Positions 33,422-35,908 of a DNA stretch of 35,908 nt are shown one piece after another; position 1 is the stretch's first letter; every line of letters begins with the position of its first letter. Below the pieces are notes generated by a model. That model ran no database searches. It was not told the DNA's origin and saw only the letters and a program-made list of their open reading frames with translations. The stretch comes from Flavobacteriaceae bacterium. Lineage in GTDB: Bacteria > Bacteroidota > Bacteroidia > Flavobacteriales > Weeksellaceae. Position numbers and translations under genes: made by a program. The stretch spans positions 1 through 35,908 of the forward strand of contig JAISMV010000087.1 in NCBI GenBank assembly GCA_031276535.1, written 5' to 3'.

Positions 33422-35086
33422 ATGTACAGTAAAAAATTGTCTGTTCAACTGTTAGGCGAAATGCTTTACAGATATGGAGTTACAGATATGGTAATTTCTC
33501 CGGGGTCCAGGAATGCTCCTTTAATCATTCACTTTTGCGGACATAAGGAATATCAATGTTATAGTGTGGTAGATGAACGTTCTGCGGCTTTTTTTGCTCT
33601 GGGAATGGCACAATCAAAAAAAAAACCGGTAGCTGTCTCCTGTACCAGCGGAACAGCTTCCGCAAATTACTATCCGGCAATCATCGAAGCTTTTTATCAG
33701 AATGTTCCCTTGGTAGTGATCACCGCCGACAGACCGGAAAACTTTGTGGATATTTTTGACGGACAAACCATACGTCAGAAAAATATTTATCAAAATCATA
33801 TTTACGGCTCCTTTCAACTTTCCGAATCAGAAGATACACAAAACATTACGGATAATTTTCTAATTATCAAAAAAGCCGTTCAAACGGCAATTCTGAAATC
33901 AGGACCGGTACATATCAATATCCCTTTCTCGGAACCTTTATATGAACAAACCGATGCGGTTGAAATAAACATAGAAACAATAACCCAACCCGAAAGAAAA
34001 TTCGAATCTGAAAAATGGCATTCGTTACTTTCCCAATGGAACAGGTTCGAAAAGAAAATGATCCTGACAGGAATGCTTCCCCCCGACAAGGATTTGAACA
34101 ATTTGCTGGAACAACTGGCAGCAAGAGAAGACACGATAATTTTAACGGAAACTACTTCCAACCTAAATTCCACTAGTTTTTATCCCAATATTGACCGATA
34201 TATATTTCCGTTCGGAGATGAAAAAATGGAAGGTTACAAACCGGATCTACTCCTGACTATCGGACAAAACCTAATATCTAAAAAAGTAAAGATCTTTCTT
34301 AGAAATTCGAACCTGAAAGCACACTGGCATCTGGATAAATATTGGCACCCGGACACCTTTTTCTCCCTAACGGAAAAAATAGAAGATCATCCCGTTTCGT
34401 TCCTTCAGGAACTGGTGAAAGTTCCTCCTAAAGAATCCGCCTATTCATCAATCTGGAAACAAATGAAAAATGAACGTAAGATCAAACATGCGGAATTTTC
34501 AAAGAATATTCCTTTTTCCGATCTACAGGTAATTAAAATTTTAAACGAAAAAATTCCTGATTATTACAACCTGCAGATTTCCAATAGTGCAATGATCCGA
34601 TATATCCAACTATTTGATTTCAACTCTAAAAATAAAATATTTTGTAATCGGGGAGCCAGCGGAATTGACGGCTCCGGTTCCACAGCAGTCGGATTTGCCG
34701 TCGCTGATGCCAACCCTACCCTGTTAATTACCGGAGATCTCGGTTTTTTCTACGATTCAAATGCCTTATGGAATAAATATATCCCTTCCAACTTTCGTAT
34801 CATATTGGTAAACAATGGAGGAGGAAATATTTTTAAAATCATTCCCGGACCGGACACGTCCGAATCTCTGGACGAATTTTTTGTAACGCAACATAACCGG
34901 ACAGCCCGATTGTTAGCCGAGGAATACCATTTTGAATATCAGGAAGTTCATAATCAGGAAGAATTGGAAAAATGTCTAGAATACTTTTTTGAAGACTCAA
35001 AAAAGCCGAAATTGCTGGAAATAAACACAAAAAAGTGTGATAATGCTAAGATTTTACGGAATTATTTCAATTTTTTAAATCAATAA
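33422..35086 (+). CDS. menD: SEPHCHC synthase (2-succinyl-5-enolpyruvyl-6-hydroxy-3-cyclohexene-1-carboxylate synthase)
   Basis: A thiamine-diphosphate enzyme that joins 2-oxoglutarate-derived succinic semialdehyde to isochorismate, the first committed step of menaquinone synthesis. The N-terminal VISPGSRNAPLI motif (about residues 24-35) and VVDERSAAFFALG are MenD hallmarks. The C-terminal diphosphate/Mg segment is ITGDLGFFYDSNALWNK, followed by ILVNNGGGNIFKIIPG. ATG 33422 gives 554 residues. A TTG 18 bases upstream is possible but lies close to the terminator. The next gene starts 6 bases after its stop. Presence of MenD means the classical, not the futalosine, menaquinone route. Confidence 0.95.
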   Translation: MYSKKLSVQLLGEMLYRYGVTDMVISPGSRNAPLIIHFCGHKEYQCYSVVDERSAAFFALGMAQSKKKPVAVSCTSGTASANYYPAIIEAFYQNVPLVVITADRPENFVDIFDGQTIRQKNIYQNHIYGSFQLSESEDTQNITDNFLIIKKAVQTAILKSGPVHINIPFSEPLYEQTDAVEINIETITQPERKFESEKWHSLLSQWNRFEKKMILTGMLPPDKDLNNLLEQLAAREDTIILTETTSNLNSTSFYPNIDRYIFPFGDEKMEGYKPDLLLTIGQNLISKKVKIFLRNSNLKAHWHLDKYWHPDTFFSLTEKIEDHPVSFLQELVKVPPKESAYSSIWKQMKNERKIKHAEFSKNIPFSDLQVIKILNEKIPDYYNLQISNSAMIRYIQLFDFNSKNKIFCNRGASGIDGSGSTAVGFAVADANPTLLITGDLGFFYDSNALWNKYIPSNFRIILVNNGGGNIFKIIPGPDTSESLDEFFVTQHNRTARLLAEEYHFEYQEVHNQEELEKCLEYFFEDSKKPKLLEINTKKCDNAKILRNYFNFLNQ

Positions 35087-35092
35087 CAAAAG

Positions 35093-35647
35093 ATGAAAAT
35101 CAACATTTTAACGCCAATGGAAGTAGAACAGAAAAAAATTCTGGATGCTTTCCGGGAAATTCCCACCCTAAAACATTCTTATGAAGTTATTAAAACCGGT
35201 ATAGGCAGGGAAAACACAGCCAAAGGATTTTTAAAGAATACCGAATCTGATTTGTGTATATTGATCGGTTTCACTGCAATTGTCGGAAAAGAAAAAACCA
35301 TGCCCGCAGAATTAAAAAAAGGAGAATCCGTTGAAGTAGTTGCTTCTTCTCTGTTTGGATACGAAGGCGAAGTTTTCGAGAATGGAAAATTGCGGTTAAC
35401 TTCTTCTAAAACCCATCTTCCGTGTCTTACCTCACTGACCTCCGATAAATTTGTCAAAACCACAAATATTCCGGTAGGAACCTTGATAAATATGGAAGAT
35501 TACACTTTTATGTGCCTGAAAAGACCTCAGGATTTTATCATCCGTGTTATCTCCGATTTTCTACCCCACAAAGAAGAAATTGATTTTTTCAAAGTGATTG
35601 AAGATATTAAATTTAATAAAGTAGTTGAGGTTTTAGAAAATATTTAG
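35093..35647 (+). CDS. Nucleoside phosphorylase/nucleosidase superfamily protein
   Basis: The 184-residue product looks like a compact member of the PNP/MTAN superfamily. ILTPMEVEQKKILDAF resembles the MTAN start. TGIGRENTAKGF matches the G-x-G-K-x-N-A segment. ILIGFTAIVG...KKGESVEVV fits the central strand-turn. NMEDYTF and IRVISDF correspond to the ME-x-A and R-x-ISD active-site motifs (Glu and Asp retained). It is shorter than typical MTA/SAH nucleosidases (about 230) and the ME motif is atypical, so substrate is uncertain. It sits 6 bases after menD and is probably co-transcribed. With menD present, a futalosine hydrolase role is unlikely. Confidence 0.7.
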   Translation: MKINILTPMEVEQKKILDAFREIPTLKHSYEVIKTGIGRENTAKGFLKNTESDLCILIGFTAIVGKEKTMPAELKKGESVEVVASSLFGYEGEVFENGKLRLTSSKTHLPCLTSLTSDKFVKTTNIPVGTLINMEDYTFMCLKRPQDFIIRVISDFLPHKEEIDFFKVIEDIKFNKVVEVLENI

Positions 35648-35842
35648 AGTAACGAAATTTCCGATATTATCCTCTCTAAATTCTTTGTAAAAATCATCTG
35701 CTTTCACAAAAATTTCTGTAATATGGTCTTCTGAAGAATATTTTTATAATTATGGATTAAACACAAATACAGGTATATGAATGTATATAAAACCAATCGG
35801 ATTCCGCTCATTTCATAAAGAAAACAAGGCAACTATAAAAAC

Positions 35843-35908
35843 ATGAATTATTGGAACAGGATAAAACAAATCTATTCTTCGGAATTTTTTAAATATTCCG
35901 TGGCGTTA
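35843..35908 (+). CDS. Start of a gene cut by the window end
   Basis: ATG at 35843 opens a frame of 22 codons (MNYWNRIKQIYSSEFFKYSVAL) running off the window without a stop. The basic-aromatic start is protein-like, but no family can be named. The 195 bases before it contain no other gene. Confidence 0.4.
   Translation, partial: MNYWNRIKQIYSSEFFKYSVAL

Noticed and set aside
35093-35647. Futalosine hydrolase (mqnB)
   Set aside because: The superfamily fits, but menD immediately upstream indicates the classical menaquinone pathway, and no other futalosine-route gene is in the window.

Overview
The window is AT-rich, gene-dense chromosomal DNA from a member of the Bacteroidota, most likely a flavobacterium (Flavobacteriia; Weeksellaceae-like is a guess). 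The evidence is the gene order isoprenyl transferase, BamA, two OmpH/Skp chaperones; promoters of the Bacteroidota TTTG / TAnnTTTG type (for example before dnaN, fabG and the repeat RNA); almost no Shine-Dalgarno sequences; and a menaquinone-type respiratory gene set. No rRNA operon, CRISPR array or intact insertion sequence is present.

Layout. 1-3.1 kb: the end of a small palindromic repeat element, purD, and a 536-residue exported protein of unknown family. 3.6-12.5 kb: a glycerol regulon made of glpABC (anaerobic glycerol-3-phosphate dehydrogenase), a divergent DeoR-type regulator, glpK, glpF and an outer-membrane barrel protein. A decayed glpD start lies in the leader of glpK. 12.5-15.5 kb: an accessory pocket with an XRE repressor, a divergent orphan coiled-coil gene, a long tandem-repeat transcription unit with its own promoter and terminator, an IS-end-like relic, a 3' half of initiator tRNA, and a 190-bp MITE-like element. 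15.5-29.1 kb: core genes dnaN, pheT, a Rossmann/DUF2520 protein, a KdsC-type phosphatase, cardiolipin synthase, a polyprenyl diphosphate synthase (minus strand), a DUF6089-like outer-membrane protein, uppS, bamA and two ompH genes. 29.1-30.3 kb: a possible structured RNA, tRNA-Arg(ACG), and a decayed 628-bp element with 18-bp inverted ends and REP-like hairpins. 30.4 kb to the end: a TlpA-like lipoprotein, glmM, fabG, menD, a nucleosidase-like gene and the first codons of another gene.

How it fits together. Glycerol would enter through the barrel protein and GlpF, be phosphorylated by GlpK and be oxidised by GlpABC, which passes electrons to menaquinone. MenD and the long-chain prenyl synthase contribute to making that quinone. 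UppS, GlmM, KdsC, BamA and the Skp-like chaperones serve envelope building.

The most unusual item is at 14.25-14.91 kb. A canonical promoter is followed by about 15 copies of a ~34.5-nt motif, paired into a ~69-nt higher-order repeat. Stop codons occur in all six frames in most units, and a strong intrinsic terminator follows. It looks like a dedicated repetitive non-coding RNA of about 0.6 kb, next to an orphan repressor/coiled-coil gene pair.
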